A stretch of DNA of 64,000 nucleotides from Comamonadaceae bacterium (lineage in GTDB: Bacteria; Pseudomonadota; Gammaproteobacteria; Burkholderiales; Burkholderiaceae_C), in assembly GCA_947445115.1 (NCBI GenBank), contig CANFCG010000007.1, positions 1 to 64,000 of the forward strand, in the 5' to 3' direction. Below are positions 63,356 to 64,000 of the stretch, one piece after another; position 1 is the stretch's first letter; every line of letters begins with the position of its first letter. The notes beneath the pieces were generated by a model, which worked only from the letters and a program-made list of their open reading frames with translations, searched no databases and was not told where the DNA came from. Both the position numbers and the translations under genes were made by a program.

Positions 63356-64000
63356 ATTTGCGAGCTCAGACTGGATGCGCGCCATGGTGGGCGCCCAGCT
63401 CCACGTTTTGCCGTCTTCGTCGCTTTGCCTAAAGAGACGCACTGTTGGGTACCACGGCGTGTCTTCTCGTCCCTCTAGCCAACGCCAATCGGACGAGGCA
63501 GGAATCAATGCCCACACGGGCCTGCCCAGCGCACCTGCCAAGTGCACCACCGACGTATCCACACTGATCAGCAAGTCAAGTTGCATCAAAGCAGCTGCTG
63601 TATCTGAAAAATCTTTGATCTCATTCTCGACACGCACGATTGTCGAACAGGCATTGAGTACCGACAAATCGCTCTCACGCGGGCCCACTTGCATCGACAC
63701 AAATTGCACCTGCGGTAATGCGTCCATCAGCGGCAGCAAATCTGCAAATGCCATCGAGCGGTTGCGGTCGTTGTCATGCGTCGGACGCCCGCACCACGCC
63801 ACACCCACGCGTAATTTTTGCTCTTTGCTTTTGTCTAATTTGGGCAGTCGCTCTTGCCAAAGCCTTACCCGCTCTGGGTTGGCAAATAAATACGGCACTT
63901 GGTTGGGGATGTTTTCCGTCGTTAAACCCAGTGGCGCAGGTAGCGACATCAACGGCGCGTGGTAGTCAAACCCTTGCGGAATGTCATTCCAAGCGCGAAT
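63320..64000 (-). CDS. Glycosyltransferase domain, GT9-like TPR protein (partial; runs off the right edge)
   Basis: The C-terminal 226 residues are visible, and the frame remains open to base 64000. WNDIPQGFDYHAPLMSLP, RVGVAWCGRPTHDNDRNRS, FSDTAAALMQLDLLISVDTS and VVHLAGALGRPVWALIP match the heptosyltransferase-like half of TPR glycosyltransferases common in Burkholderiales. TPRs would lie beyond the edge. The target is unknown. Confidence 0.8.
   Translation of the reverse strand: MRAWNDIPQGFDYHAPLMSLPAPLGLTTENIPNQVPYLFANPERVRLWQERLPKLDKSKEQKLRVGVAWCGRPTHDNDRNRSMAFADLLPLMDALPQVQFVSMQVGPRESDLSVLNACSTIVRVENEIKDFSDTAAALMQLDLLISVDTSVVHLAGALGRPVWALIPASSDWRWLEGREDTPWYPTVRLFRQSDEDGKTWSWAPTMARIQSELANLFAEQAAQHTG

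Noticed and set aside
1-64000. CRISPR arrays, insertion sequences, tRNA or rRNA genes
   Set aside because: Reading both strands showed no spaced direct repeats, transposase motifs or RNA gene signatures.

Overview
The window is a gene-dense, moderate-GC chromosomal segment of a betaproteobacterium, most likely Burkholderiales near Comamonadaceae. Four things point there: the order of the cytochrome oxidase genes (coxB, coxA, a 37-residue assembly protein, ctaG, DUF2970, coxC, DUF2909, surf1, a SCO-like protein, ctaA, ctaB, sco), the rsmA-surA-lptD-amgK block, the one-domain MetH, and the BioC-like methyltransferase next to comF. No phage, transposase, CRISPR array, tRNA or rRNA was seen. Intergenic gaps never exceed about 125 bp, and many neighbours overlap by 4 bp (ATGA or GTGA), so the segment looks compact and largely vertically inherited.

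Layout. 1-4.6 kb, minus strand: the start of uvrA, a metallo-beta-lactamase-fold hydrolase, a TPR/OGT-like glycosyltransferase and a long-chain acyl-CoA ligase. 4.7-8.0 kb, plus strand: corC, lnt, a DUF1289 protein and a DsbA-family isomerase. 8.1-18.1 kb, mainly minus strand: a complete aa3/caa3-type cytochrome oxidase operon with heme A synthesis and copper-delivery genes, interrupted by a secreted alpha/beta hydrolase. 18.1-21.6 kb: a methyltransferase, comF, trmL, a MaoC hydratase and an atypical ROK kinase.

21.6-30.7 kb is the most interesting region. It holds senB (selenosugar synthase), a class I flavin disulfide reductase, senA (selenoneine synthase) and egtD (hercynine synthase). A four-gene PhnCDE-like ABC transporter of the putative selenate type follows, then a TVP38/DedA-like protein and a TauE/SafE-like protein. 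Together they look like a selenium uptake and selenoneine biosynthesis island. The selenophosphate synthetase (senC/selD) is not in the window.

30.7-41.8 kb: mtgA, a TonB-like protein, an RNase II-family nuclease whose reading frame carries an inserted palindromic repeat, rodA, a beta-hydroxyacid dehydrogenase, a ceramidase-like membrane protein, an MFS transporter, mnmA, queC, an EF-hand protein and a cytosolic 5'-nucleotidase. 41.8-52.0 kb: a type II secretion cluster, with gspC divergent from gspGHIJKLMNDEF; GspC and GspL are unusually short. 52-56.5 kb: ilvA, an OsmC protein, a rhodanese, the homocysteine-methyltransferase half of MetH, and a secreted guanyl-specific RNase followed by a barstar-like inhibitor. 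56.5-64 kb: rsmA-surA-lptD (minus), amgK-rsmE-yidB (plus), and a partial GT9-like/TPR glycosyltransferase running off the right edge.

Small dRS3-like palindromes (ATTCCC-N8-GGGAAT and decayed forms) sit at 7.14, 8.04, 40.84 and 56.49 kb. One of them forms the C-terminus of Lnt. Functional calls rest on reading motifs and gene order; no database search was run.
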